NCBI RefSeq assembly: GCF_014203895.1
Contig: NZ_JACHJY010000015.1
Span: forward strand, 1 to 64,000
Direction: 5' to 3'
DNA length: 64,000 nucleotides
DNA from: Streptomyces nymphaeiformis
Lineage (GTDB): Bacteria > Actinomycetota > Actinomycetes > Streptomycetales > Streptomycetaceae
The notes beneath the pieces were generated by a model. That model was not told the DNA's origin and searched no databases. It saw only the letters and a list, made by a program, of their open reading frames with translations. Shown piece after piece: positions 49,442 through 57,114 of the stretch (the first letter of the stretch is position 1; every line of letters starts with the position of its first letter). A program made the translations under genes and the position numbers.

Positions 49442-50629
49442 TCAGCGCTCCAGGACCAGCGCGAGGCCCTGCCCGACGCCGATGCAGAGGGCCGCGAGAC
49501 CCGTGCCGGAGCCGGCCGCGGCGAGCTGGTGCGCCACCGAACCGGCGAGGCGGGCGCCCGACGCCCCCAGCGGGTGACCGATCGCGACGGCTCCACCGCG
49601 AGGATTCACGATTTCGGGGTCCAGTTCCGGCCATTCCGCGAGGCAGCCGAGGGACTGGGCCGCGAAGGCCTCGTTGAGCTCGAAGGTCGTCAGGTCGGCG
49701 AAGGAACGCCCGGCCTTCCCCAGGGCTCGGCGGACCGCCTCGACCGGGCCGAGACCGAAGAGCTGGGGCTCGATCCCGGTGACCGCGGAGGTGCGGATCC
49801 GGGCGAGGGGCTCTCGGCCGGTCTCGCGCAGCCCGTCCTCGTCGACGAGGAGCAGCGCCGCCGCGCCGTCGTTGAGCGGCGAGGAGTTGCCCGGCGTGAC
49901 CGTGCCGCCCTCGGTGCGGAAGGCGGGCTTCAGCTTGGCGAGGGCCTCCATGGACGTGCTGTCGCGGATGCACTCGTCACGGGTCAGCTCCGCCCCGGGG
50001 TACGGGACGACCTCGTCGTCGTACAGACCCTTCGCCCACGCCTCGGCCGCCTTCCGGTGGCTGGCGAGGGCGAAGGCGTCCTGCTGCTCGCGGGTGATGC
50101 CGTGCTTGTCGGCGACGAGCTCCGCGCCCTCGCCGAGGGAGACCGTCCACTCGGCGGGCATCCTCGGGTTCGTCATGCGCCAGCCGAGGGTCGTGGAGTG
50201 GAGCTGCTGGTGGCCCGCGGGGAAGGCCCGCTCGGGCTTCTGCAGGACCCAGGGGGCGCGGGACATCGACTCGACGCCGCCCGCGATCGCGACGGAGGCG
50301 TCGCCGAGGGCGATGGCGCGGGCCGCCTGGATGACGGCCTCCAGGCCGGAGCCGCAGAGGCGGTTGACGGTGACGCCGGGGACGCTGACCGGCAGGCCGG
50401 CGAGGAGGACGGCCATGCGCGCGACGTCGCGGTTGTCCTCGCCCGCGCCGTTGGCGTCGCCGAAGTAGACGTCGTCCACCCGCGCGGGGTCGAGCGCGGG
50501 CGAGCGGTCGACGAGCGCGCGGACGACATGGGCCGCGAGGTCGTCGGGGCGGACGGAGGCGAGGGCGCCCCCGAACTTCCCGATCGGGGTGCGGACGGCG
50601 TCGACGATGTAGACGTCGCGGATGCTCAT
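49442..50629 (-). CDS. Acetyl-CoA C-acyltransferase (3-ketoacyl-CoA thiolase)
   Basis: A 395-residue thiolase. The acyl-accepting Cys92 is in VNRLCGSGLEAVIQA, the His is in GGAVAIGHPLGASGARLAG, and the second Cys is in LCIGVGQGLALV. RAPWVLQKPER and the overall sequence are close to PcaF/FadA degradative thiolases. ATG 50629 has GGAGAGA upstream; the ORF could extend 22 codons but without family similarity. It would cleave 3-ketoacyl-CoA in beta-oxidation or beta-ketoadipyl-CoA in aromatic breakdown. No partner genes flank it. Confidence 0.93.
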   Translation of the reverse strand: MSIRDVYIVDAVRTPIGKFGGALASVRPDDLAAHVVRALVDRSPALDPARVDDVYFGDANGAGEDNRDVARMAVLLAGLPVSVPGVTVNRLCGSGLEAVIQAARAIALGDASVAIAGGVESMSRAPWVLQKPERAFPAGHQQLHSTTLGWRMTNPRMPAEWTVSLGEGAELVADKHGITREQQDAFALASHRKAAEAWAKGLYDDEVVPYPGAELTRDECIRDSTSMEALAKLKPAFRTEGGTVTPGNSSPLNDGAAALLLVDEDGLRETGREPLARIRTSAVTGIEPQLFGLGPVEAVRRALGKAGRSFADLTTFELNEAFAAQSLGCLAEWPELDPEIVNPRGGAVAIGHPLGASGARLAGSVAHQLAAAGSGTGLAALCIGVGQGLALVLER

Positions 50630-50772
50630 CGGTTCTCTCTCCCACGTGACCTTCGGAACGACACTGTTCGCCTGGTGAAGCAATCTTCGCTCCATTGGGC
50701 GCGCAGAGTCTCTGCCCGGCGGCCCGTCGTGTCAACGGGCCGTTTCCGGAAGCCGGGGAGGTCGGGGGGCGG

Positions 50773-51042
50773 TCAGCGGGCCGTGGCGGGGCGCGCGAGG
50801 ACCGTGAGGCCGTAGTCGAGCTCGTGACCGTCGACGAGCAGCGCCTCGACCACGCCCGTCCCGGGGTCGATGTCGGCCCGGATGCCGTGTCCCTCGTAGA
50901 TCGGGTAGCCCGACTCGCCGTGGCGGCCGGTGGCCTCGACGACGGCCGTGCGGACGGCGCTGTCCTCGACGGTGGCACCGCCGCGGTCCTCGACGTGCTC
51001 GGGCACCAGCAGGATCTCGAACCGCTTCGGAACTGTGCTCAT
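50773..51042 (-). CDS. Hypothetical 89-residue protein
   Basis: The frame reads MSTVPKRFEILLVPEHVEDRGGATVEDSAVRTAVVEATGRHGESGYPIYEGHGIRADIDPGTGVVEALLVDGHELDYGLTVLARPATAR. I do not recognise a family. It has balanced acidic and hydrophobic content, no signal or membrane helix, and third-position GC as expected for real coding, and no competing gene covers it. The ribosome site before ATG 51042 is weak (TTCGGTG). The 272 bp between it and the LacI gene hold only low-complexity repeats of GGCTCG/CGGCTC type. Confidence 0.5.
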   Translation of the reverse strand: MSTVPKRFEILLVPEHVEDRGGATVEDSAVRTAVVEATGRHGESGYPIYEGHGIRADIDPGTGVVEALLVDGHELDYGLTVLARPATAR

Positions 51043-51314
51043 GCACCGAAGCTAAGCGCTCGACGGGACTCCCGCCGGACGACGGCGCACCGCCGGCTCG
51101 GCTCGCTCCGGACGGCAGCTCGACGGCTCGACGGCACACCCTCGGCTCACCCCCGCCGCACGGCCGTGCCCGCCGGTCCCCTGGACCCGGCTTGCACCGG
51201 ACAGTCGTGCACGCAGGACCCTCGACCCGGCTCGCGCCAGGTGACGGGTCCCGGCGGACCGTCGGCTCGGTTCCCCCGGGCGACCGGCGCCGGCGACCGG
51301 CGCCCCGTCTGCCC

Positions 51315-52349
51315 TCAGCTCGACTCCCTCCGGACGATCCGCGAGTCGAGCAGGTCGCGGGAGACGGGCGGGGCGTCCGTCTCCCGTACGGCGTGGTCGA
51401 CCAGCTCCGCGAGCTCGCGGCCGAGCACCATGTCGATGCGTACGGTGCTGAGCCGGGGCCGCAGCAGCCGCCCGAGGAGCAGGTCGTCGGCGCCGACGAC
51501 GGCGGTCTCGTCGGGCACGGAGATCCCGGCGTCCTGGAGCGACCGCATGAGGAGCATCGCGTACTCGTCGTTGTACGCGAAGACGCCGTCGAGCCCGAGC
51601 TCGCGCCACCGCGCGGCCAGCGCGTCCGCCGACTCCTCCTCGTACCGCAGCGGCAGCGGTACGACGGTGGCGCCGGCGCGCTCGGCGGCGCGGCGCGCGC
51701 CGTCGAGGCGGGGTCCGGAGAACATCCCGAGGCCCGGCTCCTCGGGCACGACGACGCCGATCCGGCGCCGGCCGGTCTCCAGGAGGTGCTCGGTGGCCAC
51801 CTCGCCGACCCGCCCCTGGTCCATGACGAGGGCGTGGGTGCCCTCCACGCGCTGGGTGCCGAGGGTGATCACGGCCCGGGCCCCGGACCGCTTGAGGATC
51901 TCGACGCCCTGCCCGGTGAGCTCGACCTCGCCGAGGGAGACCACGGCGACCGGCCGCAGCTCGGCCCAGGCGCGGGCGGCCTCCTCGGCCTCCAGGCCGA
52001 CGCTGCCGTACTGCACGACCGTGTAGTCCAGGCGGCGCAGGGCCCACTGGAAGTCGTTGAAGAACCGGCTGTACAGCGGTCCGACGGGGACGTGGGAGCT
52101 GGGGATCAGCACCATGCGGCTGTGGCCCGCGCGCAGGCTGCGGGCCGCGGCGTGCGGCACGTAGCCCAGCTCCTCGGCCGCCTCGCGCACCCGCTGCCGG
52201 GTGGGCTCGCTGATGCGGACGGCCGAGGTGTTGTTCAGGACGTACGAGACGGTGGCCCGGGAGACGCCCGCGAGGCGCGCGACGTCGGCGCTGGTCGGGA
52301 CCGCGCGCCCGGAAGAGCGTTCGGGGGACTGTTCGGTTGGCTGGCTCAT
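51315..52349 (-). CDS. LacI family transcriptional regulator
   Basis: A 344-residue LacI/GalR repressor. Helix-turn-helix and hinge: TSADVARLAGVSRATVSYVLNNTSAVRISEPTRQRVREAAEELGYVPHAAARSLRAG. The effector domain includes RMVLIPSSHVPVGPLYSRFF, RRRIGVVVPEEPG, GLDGVFAYNDEYAMLLMRSLQDAGISVPDETAVVGADD. ATG 52349 is the first Met close to the domain; an in-frame extension of 23 codons is unlikely. It is divergent from an MFS transporter with a 12-bp palindrome between them. Confidence 0.9.
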   Translation of the reverse strand: MSQPTEQSPERSSGRAVPTSADVARLAGVSRATVSYVLNNTSAVRISEPTRQRVREAAEELGYVPHAAARSLRAGHSRMVLIPSSHVPVGPLYSRFFNDFQWALRRLDYTVVQYGSVGLEAEEAARAWAELRPVAVVSLGEVELTGQGVEILKRSGARAVITLGTQRVEGTHALVMDQGRVGEVATEHLLETGRRRIGVVVPEEPGLGMFSGPRLDGARRAAERAGATVVPLPLRYEEESADALAARWRELGLDGVFAYNDEYAMLLMRSLQDAGISVPDETAVVGADDLLLGRLLRPRLSTVRIDMVLGRELAELVDHAVRETDAPPVSRDLLDSRIVRRESS

Positions 52350-52434
52350 CGATCCGGCATCTTTCCAGAACGATCCGGCCGCAGGTCTGGCGGATGGCCG
52401 GAATGGGGTGCTACACAATGCCTACACCTGTCAC

Positions 52435-52446
52435 TGACACGTGTCA
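52435..52446. promoter_or_regulatory. Candidate LacI operator ahead of the MFS gene
   Basis: TGACACGTGTCA is a perfect 12-bp palindrome, 59 bp upstream of the MFS start and 85 bp upstream of the LacI start. Confidence 0.5.
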
Positions 52447-52505
52447 CCTCCCCCGTTCCATCCGTTTCCCGCCCCCGCACCGGGCGATCTCCCCAGGAGG
52501 GCACA

Positions 52506-53759
52506 GTGGCCCTTTCCTCCCCAGGCCCCGCCACCGGCACCGCCGCCCCCGGCTCCCCCGCCGCGCCCCGGCCGACCCGCGGGCTGCTGCCCCTGCTCCT
52601 CGCCGGCAACACCGCGATGTACGCCCTCTACATCGGCGTCGCCGGCATGCTCCTCGCGCTCCAGATCGAGGACATCGACCCCGCCGGCAAGGTGGCGAAC
52701 TTCGGCCTCGTCGCCGGCATATCCGCGATCTTCGCCACCGTCTTCAACCCGGTCGCGGGCGCCCTCTCGGACCGCTCGGGCCGCCGCAACCCCTGGATCC
52801 TCGCCGGCGGCCTGCTCGCCGTCCCGGTGATGCTGCTCCTCGGCAGCGTCCACACGATCCTGCTGGTCACCATCGCCTGGTGTCTGGGGCAGGCCGTCAT
52901 GAACATCTACCAGGCCGCCATCACCTCCGTGGTCCCCGACCGGGTCCCGATGGCCGCACGCGGCAAGGCCTCGGCCGCCGTCGGTCTCGGCCTCCCCATC
53001 GGCTCCACGATCGGCGCCCTCGTCGGCGCGGCCTTCTCCGAGCACTACCGCACCGGCTACCTCGTCTTCGGCGCGATCGTCGCCGCCACCGCCGTGCTGT
53101 TCACCACCTGCGCCCGCGAGGAGCGGATGCCCCCGAAGCCCCCGCTGCCGGTCAGGCAGCAGCTCGCGGCCTTCGGCAACGCCCTCGGGAACCACGACTT
53201 CCGCTGGGCCTTCATCGGCCGCGCCCTGCTCGTCCTCGGCTACTTCGCCGTGGCCGGCTTCCAGCTGTACATCCTCAAGGACCACACCGACCTGCCCGCC
53301 GGGCTGAGCGCCGAGGAGGCCGTGGCCATCCTCATGCCGGTCAACTCCGTCGCCATGGTCGTCTCCACCGTGCTCGGCGGCTGGCTCTCGGACCGGTTCG
53401 ACCGCCGCAAGCTCTTCGTCGGCGCCTCCGCCGCGCTCGCCGCCGTCGCGCTGGTCATCCCGGCCGTCTCCAGCAGCTGGCCCGCGATGCTCGCCTTCTC
53501 CGTCGTCAACGGCCTCGGCTTCGGCTGCTACATGGCCGTCGACACCGCCCTGGTGACCATGGTGCTGCCCAAGGCCGAGGACGCGGCCCGCGACATGGGC
53601 GTCCTCAACGTCGCCAACGCCGGCCCGCAGATCGTCGCCCCCTTCGTGGCCTCGCTCATCGTGTCGCTCAGTGGCGGATACACGGCGCTCTTCCTGGTCG
53701 CGGCCGTACTGTCGGTACTCGGCGCGCTGGCCGTGCGCCCCATCCGCAGCGTGCGCTGA
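52506..53759 (+). CDS. MFS transporter
   Basis: A 417-residue major facilitator with twelve predicted helices after a Pro/Ala-rich N-terminus. The loop 2-3 signature is GALSDRSGRRNPWILAGG and the homologous loop 8-9 is GGWLSDRFDRRKLFVGAS. The order and the AGNTAMYALYIGVAGMLLALQIE start resemble sugar-type (GPH-like/maltose) MFS exchangers. GTG 52506 has AGGAGGGCACA upstream. Control by the divergent LacI regulator suggests a sugar or glycoside substrate. Confidence 0.88.
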   Translation: MALSSPGPATGTAAPGSPAAPRPTRGLLPLLLAGNTAMYALYIGVAGMLLALQIEDIDPAGKVANFGLVAGISAIFATVFNPVAGALSDRSGRRNPWILAGGLLAVPVMLLLGSVHTILLVTIAWCLGQAVMNIYQAAITSVVPDRVPMAARGKASAAVGLGLPIGSTIGALVGAAFSEHYRTGYLVFGAIVAATAVLFTTCAREERMPPKPPLPVRQQLAAFGNALGNHDFRWAFIGRALLVLGYFAVAGFQLYILKDHTDLPAGLSAEEAVAILMPVNSVAMVVSTVLGGWLSDRFDRRKLFVGASAALAAVALVIPAVSSSWPAMLAFSVVNGLGFGCYMAVDTALVTMVLPKAEDAARDMGVLNVANAGPQIVAPFVASLIVSLSGGYTALFLVAAVLSVLGALAVRPIRSVR

Positions 53760-53823
53760 CCCCCGGTCGGCGTTCCGCCGCGCACCATCCGCAGCGCGCG
53801 TCGACCCCCGTCGGCGCACGCCG
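53740..53823 (+). repeat. 45-bp degenerate tandem duplication across the MFS stop codon
   Basis: CCATCCGCAGCG(T/C)GCG...GACCCCCG...TCGGCG occurs at 53740-53779 and again at 53785-53823. The first copy contains the MFS stop codon; the second is intergenic. Confidence 0.7.
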
Positions 53824-53846
53824 AACACCGCAGGAGAGGCGGCACC

Positions 53847-54554
53847 GTGCGCCTGCACACGACCACCTGGGGATCCGGTGACCGGACGGCCCTGCTCGTC
53901 CACGGCATCATGGCCGACCACCGCACCTGGCGCCGGGTCGGACCCGCGCTCGCGGAGCGCGGCTACCGGGTGATCGCCGTGGACCTGCGGGGACACGGGG
54001 CGAGCGACCGGGCCGCGGGCCCCGAGGCGTACCGGCCCCAGGACCACGCCGACGACCTCGTCGCCTCCCTCCCCACCGGCGCGGACCTGGCCGTCGGGCA
54101 CTCGCTCGGCGGGCTCGTCCTCGCCGGGGCGGTGGAGCGTCTGGCACCGGCCCGGGCGGTGTACTCCGACCCGGCCTGGCACCTGGCGGCCGGTCCCTGC
54201 GGCTACCGCGCCGACCTGTTCGTCCGGGGCAAGTCGATGACCCGGGAGCAGATCAGGGGGTTCAACCCGCACTGGTCGGACGAGGACGTCGACGTCGAGA
54301 TGGCGTCGGTACGGGACTGGGACGAGCGCAGCGCCCACGGCCTCACCCCGTTCGTGGGCGCCGACCTGTGGCCGGCCCGGCCCGTGGTGCCCTCCCTCGT
54401 CACCCTCGCCGATCCCTCCACCCTCGTCCGGCCGGAGCACGCCCGGATGCTGGCGGACCGCGGATTCGAGCTCCGTACGGTGAAGGGCGCCGGGCACACC
54501 GTCCACCGGGACGACTTCGACGGGTTCATGACCGCCCTGGACGGCTGGATCTGA
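53847..54554 (+). CDS. Alpha/beta hydrolase
   Basis: A 235-residue hydrolase with TALLVHGIMADHRTWRRVG (oxyanion hole), VIAVDLRGHGASDRAAG, nucleophile elbow LAVGHSLGGLVLAGA, and C-terminal acid/His region LADPSTLVRPEHARML and VKGAGHTVHRDDFDGF. This is the compact MhpC/BphD-like type without a lid of note. GTG 53847 follows AGGAGAGG. It is 14 bp before the NfeD-like gene and may be co-transcribed with it. Confidence 0.9.
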   Translation: MRLHTTTWGSGDRTALLVHGIMADHRTWRRVGPALAERGYRVIAVDLRGHGASDRAAGPEAYRPQDHADDLVASLPTGADLAVGHSLGGLVLAGAVERLAPARAVYSDPAWHLAAGPCGYRADLFVRGKSMTREQIRGFNPHWSDEDVDVEMASVRDWDERSAHGLTPFVGADLWPARPVVPSLVTLADPSTLVRPEHARMLADRGFELRTVKGAGHTVHRDDFDGFMTALDGWI

Positions 54555-54568
54555 CGTACCGTTCAGCC

Positions 54569-54799
54569 ATGGACGACACGTCGATGGACAGCTCGATGGT
54601 GGGACTGCTCGGCCGCGTGACCGGCACCGTCGGCCCCGGCCTCGTCGGCGAGGTGATCGTCCGGATCCGCGGCGGCGCCGAGCACTTCCTCGCGCATCCC
54701 GCCTCGCCGAAGGAGCGGATCGAGGTCGGCACGGTCGTGATGGTCATGGAACATCTCCCTCCGCGCACCGTCTATGTCACAGCCGCGTACGACAGTTGA
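54569..54799 (+). CDS. Small NfeD-like OB-fold protein
   Basis: A 76-residue protein, MDDTSMDSSMVGLLGRVTGTVGPGLVGEVIVRIRGGAEHFLAHPASPKERIEVGTVVMVMEHLPPRTVYVTAAYDS. The LLGRVTGTVGPGLVGEVIVRI...GTVVMVMEHLPPRTVYV pattern is that of the soluble C-terminal OB domain of NfeD proteins, without membrane helices. It directly precedes a flotillin-like gene, the classic NfeD/flotillin pairing. Assignment rests on that pattern and context. Confidence 0.75.
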   Translation: MDDTSMDSSMVGLLGRVTGTVGPGLVGEVIVRIRGGAEHFLAHPASPKERIEVGTVVMVMEHLPPRTVYVTAAYDS

Positions 54800-54810
54800 C
54801 CGAACCGTTG

Positions 54811-54837
54811 AGTGTGCGCCCGCCCCGGGCGCACACT
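54811..54837 (+). terminator. Hairpin between NfeD-like and flotillin genes
   Basis: AGTGTGCGCCCG pairs with CGGGCGCACACT over a 3-nt loop, 11 bp after the NfeD-like stop. It may attenuate rather than end transcription, since a second hairpin and the flotillin gene follow. Confidence 0.65.
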
Positions 54838-54871
54838 CCCTTCACCGGATCCGCACGGCTCCGGTGAAGGG
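54838..54871 (+). promoter_or_regulatory. Hairpin that can hide the flotillin ribosome site
   Basis: CCCTTCACCGG (54838-54848) is complementary to CCGGTGAAGGG (54861-54871). The second arm contains the AAGGG that serves as ribosome site for ATG 54883. Folding would restrict translation of flotillin. Confidence 0.5.
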
Positions 54872-54882
54872 GGACCTTGTCC

Positions 54883-56304
54883 ATGAGCATCGGCATTCTG
54901 GCGGGCGTCGTCGTCGGCGCGCTCGCCGTTCTGATCGGTGTGTTCAAACTGATGTGGCGCGTCGCGGAACCCAACGAGGCGCTGATCATCTCCGGTTCCA
55001 ACCACAAGAACGAGGGCCTCGGCGACGGCATGGGGTTCCGCATCGTCACCGGCCGCGGCACCCTCGTGCTCCCCGGCGTCCAGGCGGTGCGGAAGCTGTC
55101 ACTGGACCTCAACGAGACGCAGTTGTCCGTCGAGTGCGTCACCCACCAGGGCATTCCGCTCAAGGTCCGCGGTGTGGTGATCTTCAAGGTCGGTGACGAC
55201 TTCGTGTCGATCGCCAACGCCGCCCGCCGCTTCCTCGACCAGCAGAAGCTGATGAGCGAGCGGGTGCACATCGTCTTCGCCGGTCATCTCCGCGCCATCG
55301 TCGGCGGGTTGACCGTGGAGGACATGATCCGTGACCGGGAGAAGCTGACCGGGCAGGCGCGTTCGGCCTGTGGCACGGAGATGGAGAAGCTCGGTCTGAT
55401 CGTCGACTCGCTGCAGATCCACGAGATCGAGGACCCCACCGGGTACATCAAGAACCTGGCCGCCCCGCACGCGGCCGCCGTCCAGCGGGACGCGCGGATC
55501 GCGCAGGCGGAGGCGAACCGGCGGGCGACCGAGGCCGAGCAGCAGGCCGCGGCGCGCATGTCGGAGGCGACCCGCGACAGCGAGATCCTCCAGGCGGGCT
55601 ACCAGGCCGAGCGGGACCAGGCCTCCGCCCGGGCCCGGCAGGCAGGCCCGCTCGCCGACGCCGCCTCGCGCCAGGAGGTCGTCGTCCAGGAGACCCGGGT
55701 CGCCGAGCTGGAGGGCCTCCGCAAGGAGCAGCAGCTCCAGGCGGAGGTCCGCAAGCCGGCCGACGCGATGGCGTACGAGACCCGGACGCTGGCCGAGGCC
55801 GAGCGTGACGCCCGGATCTCGGCCGCCGAGGCCGAGGCGAAGGAGACCGAGCTGGCGAGCGCCGCGAAGGCGACGGCGACCCGGCTCACCGGTGAGGCGG
55901 AGGCGGCGGCGCAGCACGCCAAGGGTCTCGCGGTCGCCGAGGCCACGCGCGCGAAGGGCCTGGCGGAGGCCGAGGCGATCAAGGCACGGGCGGCGGCGCT
56001 CGCGGAGAACCAGGAGGCCGTGGTCGCGCAGCAGCTGGCCGAGAAGTGGCCGGAGATCGTCTCCGCGGGCGCCTCCGCCTTCGGGAACGTCGACCAGATG
56101 GTGCTGCTCAACGGCGCCGACGGCATGGCGGACGTCTTCGCCAAGGCGCTGACCATGGGCGGGACCGGTCTGGGCCTGGCCCGGCAGCTCCTCGCCACGA
56201 TGAACCCGGCGGCGCAGGAGAAGCTGGGCGGGGCGGCGCTGTCGGTGCCGCCCGCGCAGCGCTCGGAGGAGAGTGTGGAGATCCCGGTGGGCGACGGGCG
56301 GTAA
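54883..56304 (+). CDS. Flotillin-like SPFH domain protein
   Basis: A 473-residue membrane-scaffold protein. An N-terminal hydrophobic hairpin (ILAGVVVGALAVLIGVFKLMW) is followed by the SPFH domain (ALIISGSNHKNEGLGDGMGFRIVTGRGTLVLPGVQAVRKLSLDLN, VRGVVIFKVGDD, LRAIVGGLTVEDMIRDREK) and a long Ala/Glu/Arg-rich coiled coil, residues ~200-390. The end has MVLLNGADGMADVFAKALTMGGTGLGLARQLL, typical of bacterial flotillins. ATG 54883 is chosen; TTG 54877 is a close alternative. Flotillins organise membrane microdomains and work with NfeD proteins. Confidence 0.92.
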   Translation: MSIGILAGVVVGALAVLIGVFKLMWRVAEPNEALIISGSNHKNEGLGDGMGFRIVTGRGTLVLPGVQAVRKLSLDLNETQLSVECVTHQGIPLKVRGVVIFKVGDDFVSIANAARRFLDQQKLMSERVHIVFAGHLRAIVGGLTVEDMIRDREKLTGQARSACGTEMEKLGLIVDSLQIHEIEDPTGYIKNLAAPHAAAVQRDARIAQAEANRRATEAEQQAAARMSEATRDSEILQAGYQAERDQASARARQAGPLADAASRQEVVVQETRVAELEGLRKEQQLQAEVRKPADAMAYETRTLAEAERDARISAAEAEAKETELASAAKATATRLTGEAEAAAQHAKGLAVAEATRAKGLAEAEAIKARAAALAENQEAVVAQQLAEKWPEIVSAGASAFGNVDQMVLLNGADGMADVFAKALTMGGTGLGLARQLLATMNPAAQEKLGGAALSVPPAQRSEESVEIPVGDGR

Positions 56305-56320
56305 CCGCACACGAAAGGAC

Positions 56321-56359
56321 GAAGGGGCCCGCTGCCGCGCATCGGCACCGGGCCCCTTC
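56321..56359. terminator. Hairpin after the flotillin gene
   Basis: GAAGGGGCCCG pairs with CGGGCCCCTTC over a 17-nt loop, 17 bp after the flotillin stop and facing the small minus-strand gene. Confidence 0.75.
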
Positions 56360-56377
56360 CGTACGATCCGCTCGGCC

Positions 56378-56548
56378 TCAGTTGTGGCCGAACTTGCGTT
56401 CCTTGCGGTGGGACGCGTGCTCGACGAGGGGCATCGACGTCTCTCTCGTGGGGGTCGGTGCGCTCTTCTCCTTCGCGGCCGCGTCGGCGCGGTGCTCATG
56501 GCCGCCGGTACGGGCTCCCCGGTTGGTCCGGGTCTGTTTCTTGCCCAC
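56378..56548 (-). CDS. Small basic hypothetical protein, 56 residues
   Basis: GTG 56548 has a good ribosome site (GGGAGGCACGATC). The frame encodes a highly charged, Lys/Arg/His-rich protein beginning VGKKQTRTNRGARTGGHEH, continuing ADAAAKEKSAPTPTRE and ending MPLVEHASHRKERKFGHN. It has no membrane segment or Cys and is probably disordered or nucleic-acid-binding. Convergent with flotillin, with a terminator between. I do not recognise the family. Confidence 0.6.
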   Translation of the reverse strand: MGKKQTRTNRGARTGGHEHRADAAAKEKSAPTPTRETSMPLVEHASHRKERKFGHN

Positions 56549-56676
56549 GATCGTGCCTCCCGTGACGGGTGTCGGACGGTGGTCCGTATGCCCTCAGCCT
56601 GGCACGGGGGCCGGAGAGCCGCACGTCAGAGGGGGAGCGCGCGGGAGCGGTCCCCGCAGGCCCTACGGTGACCCCC

Positions 56677-57093
56677 ATGACGACGTATCCGCACTCCACG
56701 ACCGAGGCCGATCCGCACCTCATCGGGCCCGTCCGCACCTCCTACGCGCCGGACTGCGACGGTGCCCCCGACCCCGGGGAGATCGTCTGGACGTGGGTGC
56801 CCTTCGAGGAGAACGACGGCAGGGGCAAGGACCGGCCGGTGCTCGTGGTGGCACGGGAGGAGTCCGGCACCCTGCTGGCCGTCCAGCTGTCCAGCAAGCG
56901 CCACGACCACGACCGGGAGTGGGTGGCCATCGGTACGGGGTCCTGGGACAGCGAGCGGCGCGAGTCCTGGGTGGACCTGGACCGGGTCCTGCGGGTCTCC
57001 GAGTCGGGAATGCGACGCGAGGCCTGCGCTCTGGACCGACCGCGGTTCGACCGGGTCGTGGGGCGGCTCGTGGAGCGGTACGGCTGGTCCTGA
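56677..57093 (+). CDS. PemK/MazF-like protein without adjacent antitoxin
   Basis: A 138-residue protein with the MazF-type small barrel core: PDPGEIVWTWVPFEENDGRGKDRPVLVVAREESG (the GxIxW and K.RPVLV marks), LLAVQLSSKRHDHD and a final helix DRPRFDRVVGRLVERYGW. MazF toxins cleave mRNA, but many actinobacterial solitary members of this kind have extra insertions and no proven toxicity. No antitoxin-sized gene precedes or follows it. ATG 56677 lacks a strong ribosome site; an in-frame upstream extension has no similarity. Confidence 0.78.
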   Translation: MTTYPHSTTEADPHLIGPVRTSYAPDCDGAPDPGEIVWTWVPFEENDGRGKDRPVLVVAREESGTLLAVQLSSKRHDHDREWVAIGTGSWDSERRESWVDLDRVLRVSESGMRREACALDRPRFDRVVGRLVERYGWS

Positions 57094-57114
57094 GCGCGCC
57101 GGCCGGCCGTCCGG

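Noticed and set aside
56677..57093. Full toxin-antitoxin module
   Set aside because: No short antitoxin gene overlaps or abuts the MazF-like gene. The small gene at 56378-56548 is on the other strand, 129 bp away, and has no antitoxin DNA-binding fold.
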